DNA of 64,000 nt, from contig NZ_JAPWKB010000002.1 of assembly GCF_028283785.1 (NCBI RefSeq), positions 310,001 to 374,000 on the forward strand, in the 5' to 3' direction. Within the stretch, counting starts at the first letter, position 1. Every line of letters starts with the position of its first letter. This stretch comes from Paraburkholderia sp. GTDB taxonomy: Bacteria; Pseudomonadota; Gammaproteobacteria; Burkholderiales; Burkholderiaceae. The notes below the pieces were generated by a model. The model saw nothing but the letters and a program-made list of their open reading frames with translations. It ran no database searches and was not told the DNA's origin. This document shows, piece after piece, positions 1 through 8,251 of this stretch. The translations under genes and the position numbers were made by a program.

Positions 1-336
1 GGCCGGATCGGCGCGCGCCAGCCGTTTTACGGCAGCGCGCATAGCGTCGTGCCGCCCGATATCGCGACGCGCTGGCTCGACGCGATTCTCGCGCTCGACT
101 GGAAGAAGGTCGAACCGGCCGCATTCGCAGCCGTGCAGATCGCACAGATGACGGGCGACCGTTCGCGCGATCTCGCACCCGACGTACGCGATACGGTGAT
201 CCACCGGCTGCAATCGGCGGGCGCGGCATCGACGTGGATCGAGATGGTGCGTCAGGTCGTCTCGCTCGACGACGCCGATTCGGTTCGCGTGTTCGGCGAA
301 TCGCTGCCCGCAGGCCTGAAGCTGATCGGTGCATGA
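1..336 (+). CDS. C-terminal end of an Hsp70-like protein (DUF3731-type tail), partial
   Basis: The frame is open from the first base of the window and stops at 336, so only about 111 C-terminal residues are present. It begins with GRIGARQPFYGS and ends in LPAGLKLIGA. From memory this resembles the tail of Burkholderiaceae Hsp70-family proteins that carry a DUF3731 extension after the actin-like ATPase domain; that assignment is family recall, because no ATPase motif lies inside the window. The protein would be cytoplasmic, and the function of the DUF3731 tail is not known to me. A deformylase gene follows 44 bases later on the same strand. An unrelated helical protein cannot be excluded from the tail alone. 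Confidence 0.6.
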   Translation, partial: GRIGARQPFYGSAHSVVPPDIATRWLDAILALDWKKVEPAAFAAVQIAQMTGDRSRDLAPDVRDTVIHRLQSAGAASTWIEMVRQVVSLDDADSVRVFGESLPAGLKLIGA

Positions 337-380
337 ACGGCGGCACGCCCGCGTGCCGCGCCCTTTTTCGAGGTACACCC

Positions 381-926
381 ATGACGTCCAGGATTTTGCC
401 GATCGGCTCGCCCTCATTGCGCGAAATCGCCGCTCCGATCACCGACGTGCGCGCGCCGGACGTGTTGCGCGAGGCCGAGGCGCTCGGCGAAGCGATCCGC
501 GCATTTCGCGCGGAACATGGCTTCGGACGCGCGATCGCGGCGCCGCAAATCGGTATCGGCAAACGGATGATCGGACTGGCGTTGCCGGATTGGCCGAACG
601 TCGTGCTCAATCCGGAAGTGATATGGAAAAGCGACGCGCAGATGACGCTGTGGGACGATTGCATGTGCTTTCCGGACATGCTGGTGAGAGTGGCGCGCCA
701 TGCGTCGGTGTCGATCCAGTACATGACGCTCGACGGCGACATCTGTTGCAAGACGCATCTCGGTCGTGCCGAATCCGAACTGATCCAGCATGAAATCGAT
801 CATCTCGACGGCGTGCTGTCGTTCGATCGCGCGACCGGCGCGAATCCCGTCGTGCATCGCAGCGTGTTCGACGCGGACCGCGCGTCGTTCATGCAACAGG
901 TCGATTACATCCCCGAACCGGCGTAA
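381..926 (+). CDS. def: Peptide deformylase-like protein (divergent paralogue)
   Basis: A 181-residue protein starting at ATG 381 behind AGGTACACCC. Deformylases remove the N-formyl group from nascent peptides using a metal held by one Cys and two His. Motif 3 is perfect (HEIDHLDG, about residues 137-144) and supplies both His ligands and the catalytic Glu. Motif 1 is a loose GFGRAIAAPQIG (about 47-58). Motif 2, normally EGCLS, is DDCMCFPDM (about 92-100): the metal-ligand Cys is kept but the Glu-Gly context is lost. It is not next to fmt, the usual partner of the housekeeping def, so this is probably a second, specialised copy. Longer upstream starts are possible in the same frame but have no better ribosome site. 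Confidence 0.85.
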   Translation: MTSRILPIGSPSLREIAAPITDVRAPDVLREAEALGEAIRAFRAEHGFGRAIAAPQIGIGKRMIGLALPDWPNVVLNPEVIWKSDAQMTLWDDCMCFPDMLVRVARHASVSIQYMTLDGDICCKTHLGRAESELIQHEIDHLDGVLSFDRATGANPVVHRSVFDADRASFMQQVDYIPEPA

Positions 927-956
927 GCGCGGCAACCCCGGCCGGTCAGCCCGCGT

Positions 957-3128
957 TCACGACGCCTGCGCGCGCCGCTGGCAGGCGTCCATCACGACCT
1001 CGTGAAGCGTCGCGATATCGAACGGTTTCGACAGCACGGTCACGCCGATCGCCGCCGCGCGATCCAGATCCTCGGAGAAACCGGTCATCAGCGCAACGTT
1101 CTGCGCAGGCCAGCGCACGCGAATCTGCTCGGCGAGATCGAGGCCGTTCTGCTCGCCGGGCATCTGGATATCGGACAGCACCAGTTCGAAAGTTTCGCCG
1201 TGTTCGAGCCGGTCCGACGCTTCGTCGGCGGTCGCCGCGACGCGCACGTCCAGCCCGAAGGTTTCGAGGACCGCCGCGACGCCCGCCGCGACTTCCTCGT
1301 TGTCTTCGACCACCAGCACCGTGCCCTGCGTGCTTTCGCGCGCGGCTTCCGGCGGCGGATGCGCATGCGAAGCGGCTGCGGCAACACGGCTGCGCGGCAG
1401 ATACAGACGCACGGTCGTACCGTGTCCCTCGACGGTTTCGATGGCGGCGGAGCCGCCCGCGTCCTCGCACATCGCCTGGACTTGCGCGAGACCCAGGCCC
1501 GTGCCCGAGCCATGCGCCTTGGTTGTGAACAGCGGTTCGAACGCGCGACGCGCGACGTCCTCGCGCATGCCGACGCCGTCGTCGGAGAACGCCAGCATCA
1601 CGAACTCGCCGACCGGCATGCCGACATCCGCCGCCGAATACCGCACGTTCTGGCAACGGATCGCGAACCGGCCGCGACCGTTCATCGCGTCGCGCGCATT
1701 GACCGCGATGTTCATGATCGAAAACTCCAGCTCTTTCGCATCGACGTAGACCGGCCACGCGTCGTCCGCGACATCGACCAGCAGTTGCACGTTGTCGCCG
1801 AGCGCGGCTTTCGCGAATGTTGCGATGGCCGGCAACCATGCGAGCGGCATCACGACTTCCGGCTTCAACGGCTGCTTGCGCGCCACGCTCAACAGTCGGC
1901 GCGCGAGCGATTGCGCGCCCGACGCCGCGCGCTCGACCGCCATCACTTCGCGTTCGAGTCCGTTGAAATTCTTGGTGCGCGCGATGTCGGTATTTGCGGC
2001 GACGACCATCAGCAGGTTGTTGAAATCGTGCGCGACGTTGGCGACCAGATTGCCGAGCGCGCCCATCCGGTGCAGCGCGCGGCTCGATTCTTCCGCCGAC
2101 AGCCGGCGCTTCTGTTCCGCTTGCCAGCGTTCCCACGACAGCCGTTCGGCATCCAGTTGACGCAGCGAGAACAGGATCAGACACCAGATCGCCGCGCACG
2201 GCAGCATGATGACCATCGCGACGATCATCAGATGCCGGAACCATTGCGCGACCACCGCCGACGCCGCGTAACCGCTCGCCACGTACAGCGGATAGTCGCC
2301 GACGCGACGAAACGACAGCAGCCGTTCGGTGCCGTCGACGCTCGATGTGAGCCTCACGCGGCCGAATTGCTGGTGATTGCGCAACGCCTCGGAAAACGGC
2401 GAATTCACCGCCGAATGCGTGCCGGGCGCCCAGTTCGGATAGCGGACCAGCAGACTGCCGTCTTGCCGGTACAAGCCAATGGCGAGCGCAGGATTGCCCG
2501 CGATCAGATCGCGATAGAACTTCGAGAAATAGCTGTTGCGCAGCGAGATCGACACGACACCGAGAAAACGGCCGTCGGAGGCGCTGCGCGCGATCGTGGT
2601 GTTGAACACTTCGGCTTGCGACATGCGGCCGTGCATCGGCAGCGAGAAATACGGATCGGGGAGCGCGCTCTTCGCGCTGTTGAAATCTTCGCGATTCGCG
2701 ACGTAAATGGGCGGCACCGGATACGTACGGCTACCCGCCAGCAGACGCCCTTCTGCATTGAAAATGCCGACGCCCGACACCTGCGGGAAATCGCCGCCGA
2801 TCAGTTGCAGCCGGTTATGCAACTGCTGCTCGTGCTTGCGGATCAGTTCGTCGTCATCGTCGCCGAGCAGTTCGATGATCCGCGCGCTCATCTGCTGGTT
2901 CAGATCCAGCACCTTGACCGCATGTTCTTCCGCGACGCGATCGAGCCGGTCGATGGCTTCGTTGGCGTCCGCCAGCCGGCTTTGATAGTCGAAGTACTCG
3001 TAGACGCACAGACTCCCGGCGGGAAACAGGATGGACGCAATCAGCACGATGCGCAGGATGCGGCGCGTCAGCTGAAAATTGCGTGAGGGCAGCGGTAAAC
3101 CGAGTTCCAGGTTGTCGGGGTATCGCAC
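957..3128 (-). CDS. Membrane hybrid histidine kinase with C-terminal receiver
   Basis: A 723-residue protein. Two hydrophobic segments (about 23-45 and 296-320) enclose a periplasmic region of some 250 residues that looks like a PDC/Cache-type sensor. The kinase core has the HisKA-type phospho-acceptor HDFNN (about 367) and ATPase-lid motifs DDGVGM and GSGTGLGL. A receiver domain follows (VLVVEDN, phospho-Asp in LSDIQMP near 652, conserved Lys in LSKPF). Hybrid kinases of this shape relay phosphate inside one chain and often act on a separate regulator; none lies next to it in the right orientation, and the large regulator upstream has no receiver. The ligand cannot be told from sequence. It converges on def with a 30-base gap. 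Confidence 0.9.
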   Translation of the reverse strand: MRYPDNLELGLPLPSRNFQLTRRILRIVLIASILFPAGSLCVYEYFDYQSRLADANEAIDRLDRVAEEHAVKVLDLNQQMSARIIELLGDDDDELIRKHEQQLHNRLQLIGGDFPQVSGVGIFNAEGRLLAGSRTYPVPPIYVANREDFNSAKSALPDPYFSLPMHGRMSQAEVFNTTIARSASDGRFLGVVSISLRNSYFSKFYRDLIAGNPALAIGLYRQDGSLLVRYPNWAPGTHSAVNSPFSEALRNHQQFGRVRLTSSVDGTERLLSFRRVGDYPLYVASGYAASAVVAQWFRHLMIVAMVIMLPCAAIWCLILFSLRQLDAERLSWERWQAEQKRRLSAEESSRALHRMGALGNLVANVAHDFNNLLMVVAANTDIARTKNFNGLEREVMAVERAASGAQSLARRLLSVARKQPLKPEVVMPLAWLPAIATFAKAALGDNVQLLVDVADDAWPVYVDAKELEFSIMNIAVNARDAMNGRGRFAIRCQNVRYSAADVGMPVGEFVMLAFSDDGVGMREDVARRAFEPLFTTKAHGSGTGLGLAQVQAMCEDAGGSAAIETVEGHGTTVRLYLPRSRVAAAASHAHPPPEAARESTQGTVLVVEDNEEVAAGVAAVLETFGLDVRVAATADEASDRLEHGETFELVLSDIQMPGEQNGLDLAEQIRVRWPAQNVALMTGFSEDLDRAAAIGVTVLSKPFDIATLHEVVMDACQRRAQAS

Positions 3129-3250
3129 AAGGCACCGTATTCAAGATTGACCATGCATGCATCGCCGACGGGCGCGCAGACCTCGCCTCAGGACTTTACC
3201 CCAGACAAAGCGATCATTGCAGCGAACGATGAAACCAGGCCCTTGACGCC

Positions 3251-3288
3251 AACGCATAAGGGCCGTCGCGTGACGGCCCTTATGCGTT
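3251..3288. terminator. Perfect 17-bp hairpin between the regulator and kinase genes
   Basis: The arms AACGCATAAGGGCCGTC (3251-3267) and GACGGCCCTTATGCGTT (3272-3288) pair perfectly around the 4-base loop GCGT. It lies 22 bases beyond the stop of the minus-strand regulator gene, where a transcription terminator is expected. No T-run follows on either strand, so it may be a Rho-assisted terminator or an RNA-stabilising structure. Confidence 0.6.
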
Positions 3289-3310
3289 CGTGCGCGGAGC
3301 CGCAGCCCGC

Positions 3311-6205
3311 TCAGGCATGCCCCTGGATCGGCATGGTGTCGAGCGGCAGCCGGGACACGCTGGTCGCCGCGCGCAGTTCGAACGCGCGCGTGTCGTTGCG
3401 CTCCGCGTGTTCGAGTGCGGCGATCAACCAGTGTTGCGCGTCGGCGTGACGGTCCATCGCGCGCAGCACCTCGCCCTTGACCCGGCACAACTCCGCGTAA
3501 TACCAGCGCTCGCCGGTCGCGTCGCAACGATGGATCGCGTCGTCGATGCTGGCAAGCGCCTCGTCGTGCCGTCCCAGTTCCAGCGCCGCCAGCGCGTACT
3601 GGCATTGCAACGCCGTCATCGGTTCGACGAAATGCGTGTCGCGCAACCCGGCGAGCGCCAGACCGAAGCGTTCGAGCGCGGCCGGCGTGGGTTCGCGGAT
3701 CGTGTCCAGACACGCGCGATAGCAACTGCCGCTCGCCACCCAGATCGCGAAGTTGAATCGCGACGACACCTGCGACAGCAGATCGATGCCCTGCCGGGCA
3801 AGCAGGTCGTCGCCGTTGAACAGCGCGATCGGCACCAGCGCTTCGACCAGCACGTAGCAGGTGACCATCTCGTGATCGTAACGGACGGCGGCGTCGAAGC
3901 ACTGCACCGCCAGCGCCAGCGCTTCCTCGTGGCGGCCCTGCGCCCACACCACGCGCGCGAGCGTCGCCTGCGCGACGATGCCGTGCTCGATCCGGAAGCC
4001 GATCGCATTCCACCGATGCAGCGGCTGCGCATACGCATCGATCATCGATTCGAGCCGTTCGCGCGCGGCGCGCTGGTCGCCGGTGTAATGAAGCGCGATA
4101 CCTTCGATGCGGCTCGCGATCACGGTATGGGTCGCGTTGCCCGATGCGATCGCCTGCTCGCGGAAGCGCCGCGCATAAGCGAGCGCGACGACCGGTTCGC
4201 CCGCGTACTGATGCCAGTTCCACAGCCCCCACAGTGCGCGCGATTCGTACTCGCCGTGCCCGGCTGCGAGCGCGCGATCCAGCACGTCCTGCCACGCGTC
4301 GCGGGTCGCGTGCGACGGACCTTCGGTGTAGACCAGCGCCGCCGCGAGCGCCGACACTAGCCGCAAGCGCGTGTCGAGCGACACCGGCGACGACGCGCTC
4401 GCGTCTCCATGCGATTCCACGACATCGATGGCGCGCAACGCATCGCGCGCCCGCGCCGCGCATTCCTCGACCAGCGACAGATCGAACAGATACGGCACCG
4501 CCACCGACGCCAGTTCGATCCCCGCCGCCGGATCGCCATGCCCGGACAAGGTCCAGTCGAGCGCGGAACGCAGATTCTCCAGTTCGCCGCGAAAATCCGC
4601 GAGCCATTCGCCGATCGGACGCGCGGTCCAGTTCTGCTTCGCGCGATCGAACAGCCCATGAAAATATCCCGCGTGCGCGGAGGCCGCCGCCGCGCGTTCG
4701 CCGTTCGCGTCGAGTTGCTGCAACGCATACGCGCGGGTCGTCTCCAGAAAACGGTAGCGCGACGCAGGACCGTCGAGTTCGCGCGTCAGCAACGATTTCG
4801 ACACGAGACCGCCGACTGCGTCGAGCACCTGCATCGGACTCAGACCGGCCGCCGCAAGCAACTGCGACGCGCCATCGAACGTAAAGCCGTTGACGAACAC
4901 GCCGAGCCAGCGCAACACCTTGCGCTCGGTGGTGTCGAGCAACCGGTAGCTCCAGTCGAGCGTCGCCTTCAGCGTCTGGTGACGCGGCAGCGCCGTACGC
5001 CGGCCGCCCGTGAGAATCCGGAAGCGGTCGTCGAGGTTCGCGGCCAGCAAGCCGATGCCGAGCACGGCCGCGCGCGCGGCGGCGAGTTCGAGCGCGAGCG
5101 GAATGCCGTCGAGACGACGGCACACTTCGCCGATCAGGCGCACGCTGACGTCGTCCGACGAAAAGCGCGGATCGACCGCCCGCGAGCGCGCGAGGAACAA
5201 CTGGACGGCGCTCGTCAGCAACACCGCCGAACCCGCATCGTCCTGCGACGGTACCGCCAGCGGCGGCACCTGATGCACCACTTCGTCGCGCACCCGCAGC
5301 GATTCGCGACTGGTCGCCAGCACGCGGATGTCGCGGCTCGCGCCGACCAGCGCTTCGGCGATCTGCGCGGTGACGGGCAACACCTGCTCGCAGTTGTCGA
5401 GCACGATCAGCGCGCGCCGGTTGCGCCATTCGACGGCGATCTGTTCGAGCACGACATGCGCGGGCGACAACTTGTTGCCGAGCGCGATCGCCAGCGCGTC
5501 GAGCGCGGATTGCGGTTCGGACACGGCCGCGAACGATACGAATGCGACGCCGTCGGGGAATTGCGACGACAGCGTGCGCGCGACTTCGATTGCCAGACGC
5601 GTCTTGCCGATCCCGCCCGCGCCGACCAGCGTGACAGTCTGCGACACCGACAACGCGGCGGTCAGTGCGGCGAGTTCGTCGTCGCGACCGATCAGCGGCG
5701 TGGTGTCGGGCGGAAGCTTTTGCAGATGCGACAGGCGATGCGGCGCTTCGGCAACTGCGGCGGCGTTAGAGGCGTTAGAGGTGTTAGAGGCGGCGGAAGT
5801 GACAGCGGCGGCAACCGTGCCGTTGGCCGCGTGCATCGCGGACCACAGCGCGGCGTCAGCCGGTAGCGACGCATGCGCGGACGCGCCTACGTCCGGCGAC
5901 GCATCGCGTTCGGCGCCCGACGCGCGAATCAGCAGATAGCCGCGACCGGGCACGGTCCTGATCCGGTCGCGTTCGTCGCCGAGCGCGCGGCGCAGCGCCG
6001 ATATATGCACCTGAAGATTGTTCTCTTCGACGATCGTATCGGGCCACACGCGCCGCATGATGTCGTCCTTCGAGACCAGCGTGCCGTTCGCTTCGGCCAG
6101 CAGCAGCAAAATCTCGAACGCCCGGCTACCGATGCGGATCGCCTCGCCGTTCAGGCGGAGTTCGCGAAGGTCGGGCAGCACGTCGAGTGGGCCGATCTGG
6201 ATCAT
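3311..6205 (-). CDS. Winged-helix DNA-binding regulator with NB-ARC-type ATPase
   Basis: A 964-residue regulator starting with MIQIGPLDVL. The first ~105 residues form an OmpR/ToxR-type winged helix (VHISALRRALGD, RTVPGRGY). A low-complexity Ser/Asn/Ala linker is encoded partly by three tandem 9-mers. An STAND/NB-ARC-type NTPase follows, with Walker A GAGGIGKT (about residue 195) and Walker B ALIVLDNC. The remaining ~500 residues are helical and TPR-like. The protein would bind DNA in the cytoplasm and switch state by nucleotide exchange. The frame stays open upstream to 6355 (GTG), but that extension is Arg/His/Pro-rich and precedes the conserved domain, so 6205 is preferred. No obvious target operon is adjacent, and the effector is unknown. 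Confidence 0.85.
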   Translation of the reverse strand: MIQIGPLDVLPDLRELRLNGEAIRIGSRAFEILLLLAEANGTLVSKDDIMRRVWPDTIVEENNLQVHISALRRALGDERDRIRTVPGRGYLLIRASGAERDASPDVGASAHASLPADAALWSAMHAANGTVAAAVTSAASNTSNASNAAAVAEAPHRLSHLQKLPPDTTPLIGRDDELAALTAALSVSQTVTLVGAGGIGKTRLAIEVARTLSSQFPDGVAFVSFAAVSEPQSALDALAIALGNKLSPAHVVLEQIAVEWRNRRALIVLDNCEQVLPVTAQIAEALVGASRDIRVLATSRESLRVRDEVVHQVPPLAVPSQDDAGSAVLLTSAVQLFLARSRAVDPRFSSDDVSVRLIGEVCRRLDGIPLALELAAARAAVLGIGLLAANLDDRFRILTGGRRTALPRHQTLKATLDWSYRLLDTTERKVLRWLGVFVNGFTFDGASQLLAAAGLSPMQVLDAVGGLVSKSLLTRELDGPASRYRFLETTRAYALQQLDANGERAAAASAHAGYFHGLFDRAKQNWTARPIGEWLADFRGELENLRSALDWTLSGHGDPAAGIELASVAVPYLFDLSLVEECAARARDALRAIDVVESHGDASASSPVSLDTRLRLVSALAAALVYTEGPSHATRDAWQDVLDRALAAGHGEYESRALWGLWNWHQYAGEPVVALAYARRFREQAIASGNATHTVIASRIEGIALHYTGDQRAARERLESMIDAYAQPLHRWNAIGFRIEHGIVAQATLARVVWAQGRHEEALALAVQCFDAAVRYDHEMVTCYVLVEALVPIALFNGDDLLARQGIDLLSQVSSRFNFAIWVASGSCYRACLDTIREPTPAALERFGLALAGLRDTHFVEPMTALQCQYALAALELGRHDEALASIDDAIHRCDATGERWYYAELCRVKGEVLRAMDRHADAQHWLIAALEHAERNDTRAFELRAATSVSRLPLDTMPIQGHA
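5763..5789 (-). repeat. Three tandem 9-base repeats in the regulator linker
   Basis: GCGTTAGAG, GCGTTAGAG and GTGTTAGAG follow one another and encode a Ser-Asn-Ala/Thr triplet repeat in the linker between the DNA-binding and ATPase domains. The unit is a multiple of three, so slippage would change linker length without a frameshift. Confidence 0.8.
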
Positions 6206-6453
6206 CGTCGGTAGAAGGCGTGGGTGAACCGGGCGGGCACACGTCCGCGCGTGCGGGTGCGGATCGCGGGCAAGCGTCGAACGGATCATTACGAGATGTC
6301 GTGATCGCCGCTGAAGCCCACCAGTAGCGGATAAGCCCGCTTTTCGCGATGGCACGCGGTGGCGGACGGGGTTTCCGGCTGACTATAACCGATTCAAATT
6401 GCACCGTCGCGCAGCATGCGCAAACGTTCGCCGGGCGCCTGCCCGTTGCACGT

Positions 6454-7131
6454 TCAGGCGCTCACGCCGTCGATTTGCAGGATCGCGTCGAGTTGCGGCG
6501 CGAGCGCACGGCTGCCGAACGCGCCCTGAAACAGCGCGCTGCCGACCGTAAAACCCCACGCGCCCGCGCCGATCGTCGCCCGCACACGCGCCGTGCTGTC
6601 GATACTCCCCGCCGCGATCACCGGCAACCCGACCGCATCGACGACGCGCCGCGTCAGACACGCCGGATCGCCGTCGCCCGCGAAACGGTACGCGAGCAGA
6701 TCCAGCCCGTGGACGCCCGGCAACGCGGCGATCCGTCGCGCGTCGTCGACGATTGCGTCGATCGGGCCGTCGAGCACGGTCGGATGGCCGCGCGTATGTC
6801 CGGCAAACGGAAAGTACCGGACCGCCGAGCCGCGCAGCAGCGGCGACGCCGCGTCGGCATGACGGCCGCCCAGCAGATAATCGACGCCGATCTCCAGCGC
6901 CGCCGCGACCGACGCCAGTTCGCTCGCCTCGCTGGTCGCGACCACTTCGAGCAGCACGGCGCGGCCGTCCGCGCGAATCCGCGCCGCGAGCTCCTTCAGC
7001 GCCTCGACCGGCAAACCGACGTCCTTGAAGCCGACATGGCGGATCGGGCTGGTGCGCAGGCTGTCGTAGACGCGCAGCGCGTCGGGCACGGTCTGGTCAT
7101 GCTCGGTCAGCATCACGATGAAATGGCGCAT
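6454..7131 (-). CDS. Uncharacterised TIM-barrel protein coupled to PdxA2
   Basis: A 225-residue protein (start MRHFIVMLTEHD) behind an AGGAG-like site (CCGGAGCGCGCC). Alternating strand/helix segments (HVGFKDVGLP, LLEVVA, DYLLGG, LPVIAAGSI, WGFTVGSALF) read as a small (beta/alpha)8 barrel. The AAGS and GFTVGSALF elements resemble the phosphate-binding loops of HisA/TrpF/ThiG-like barrels. Its start lies 19 bases inside the end of the pdxA-like gene, so the two are translationally coupled. Context suggests it acts on the product of that dehydrogenase, perhaps as an isomerase or aldolase for a phosphorylated sugar acid; this is inference only. I do not recognise a named family. Confidence 0.7.
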   Translation of the reverse strand: MRHFIVMLTEHDQTVPDALRVYDSLRTSPIRHVGFKDVGLPVEALKELAARIRADGRAVLLEVVATSEASELASVAAALEIGVDYLLGGRHADAASPLLRGSAVRYFPFAGHTRGHPTVLDGPIDAIVDDARRIAALPGVHGLDLLAYRFAGDGDPACLTRRVVDAVGLPVIAAGSIDSTARVRATIGAGAWGFTVGSALFQGAFGSRALAPQLDAILQIDGVSA

Positions 7132-8165
7132 GGCGCGCTCCGGTGGATCAATCGATGCGCGGTGGCCAGTGCCGTGCGCAGACTTGCAGGATCGGCGATG
7201 CCCTGACCGGCGATGTCGAACGCCGTGCCGTGATCCGGGCTCGTGCGCACGAACGGCAAGCCGACCGTCACGTTGACGCCGTCCTCGACGCCCGCCAGCT
7301 TGACTGGAATCAGCCCCTGATCGTGATATTGCGCGACGACGATATCGAAGCGCCCACGGCGCGCGTGCATGAACACGGTGTCGCCGGGCCACGGGCCGCT
7401 CGCGTCGATGCCTTCGTGCTGGGCGAGACGGATTGCCGGCGCGATCACGTCGAGTTCTTCACGGCCGAACAGACCGCCCTCGCCCGCATGCGGATTGAGC
7501 CCCGCCACCGCGACGCGCGGCCGTTCGATGCCGAGTTCGCGCATTGCGCGATGCGCGAGCCGGATCGTGCGCAATTCGCTGTCTACGGTCAGCCGTGCGA
7601 GCGCGGCGCGCATCGCGCAATGCACCGTCACGAGGATCGTGCGCAGCGTCGGGTTCATCAACATCATCGCGTAGTCGTGCGTGCCGCTCAGGTCGGCGAG
7701 CATTTCGGTGTGGCCGGGATAGCGCACGCGTGCCGCCGCCAGCGCGGCCTTGTTGATCGGCGCCGTGCACAGACCGCCGATCTCGCCGCGCATCGCGAGA
7801 TCGATCGCGATGCGGATCGCGTCGAACGCGGCCTGTCCGGCCAGCGCACTGACCGCGCCGACCGGCAGATCGGCGGGCAAGCGACTGACGTCCAGCACGT
7901 GCAATATGTTCGCGCCGTCCGGCGCGCCGGATGACGTCGGCGGTTCGATGGCGGCGATCGTATCGATCGTGCGGATGGCCAGCGGCAACGCGAGCGCGTC
8001 CGCCTGACGGCGCAAGACGCCCGCATCGCCGATCACGAACGACGGATGCGCGCGCATAAAAGCCGCGTCCGCGAACGTCTTGACGACGATCTCCGGCCCG
8101 ATCCCGGCGGCATCGCCCATCGTCACGGCGATCAACTTCGGGGGATGCCCGGTCGATGAGCGCAT
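7113..8165 (-). CDS. pdxA2: PdxA-family 4-phospho-hydroxyacid dehydrogenase (PdxA2 type)
   Basis: A 350-residue NAD-dependent dehydrogenase of the PdxA family. Family landmarks are TMGDAAGIGPEI at the N-terminus, the metal-site histidines in GHTEML and YHDQG, NPHAGEGG, and the C-terminal TSPDHGTAFD. PdxA itself oxidises 4-phosphohydroxythreonine in vitamin B6 synthesis; PdxA2 paralogues in catabolic operons act on 4-phosphorylated threonate or erythronate. The companion barrel protein and the divergent MocR-type regulator, with no ksgA or surA neighbour, favour the catabolic paralogue. No DUF1537 kinase, the usual partner for threonate, lies in this cluster, so the substrate is open. Confidence 0.85.
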   Translation of the reverse strand: MRSSTGHPPKLIAVTMGDAAGIGPEIVVKTFADAAFMRAHPSFVIGDAGVLRRQADALALPLAIRTIDTIAAIEPPTSSGAPDGANILHVLDVSRLPADLPVGAVSALAGQAAFDAIRIAIDLAMRGEIGGLCTAPINKAALAAARVRYPGHTEMLADLSGTHDYAMMLMNPTLRTILVTVHCAMRAALARLTVDSELRTIRLAHRAMRELGIERPRVAVAGLNPHAGEGGLFGREELDVIAPAIRLAQHEGIDASGPWPGDTVFMHARRGRFDIVVAQYHDQGLIPVKLAGVEDGVNVTVGLPFVRTSPDHGTAFDIAGQGIADPASLRTALATAHRLIHRSAPCAISS

Positions 8166-8180
8166 ATTCGTCCTGTGTTA

Positions 8181-8230
8181 TTTTGGTCTCTGAATTCTGG
8201 GCTTTTCCAGCCATTTTTGAAGAACCAAAA
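8181..8230. promoter_or_regulatory. Divergent control region with inverted repeat TTTTGGT / ACCAAAA
   Basis: The 86-base gap between pdxA2 and the MocR-type regulator holds a 7-bp inverted repeat, TTTTGGT (8181-8187) and ACCAAAA (8224-8230), plus a smaller CTGG/CCAG pair at about 8197-8210. The gap is noticeably A/T-richer than its surroundings. Placement between divergent genes suits the binding site of the regulator; no experimental motif is known to me. Confidence 0.45.
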
Positions 8231-8251
8231 CTCGACGATTTTCGACCGCTT

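Noticed and set aside
1002..3086. A 694-codon plus-strand frame opposite the hybrid kinase
   Set aside because: Arg/His/Gln-rich shadow without motifs; the minus strand encodes kinase and receiver motifs.
6206..6453. N-terminal extension of the large winged-helix regulator to 6355
   Set aside because: The extension is Arg/His/Pro-rich, lacks a ribosome site and precedes the conserved start of the DNA-binding domain.
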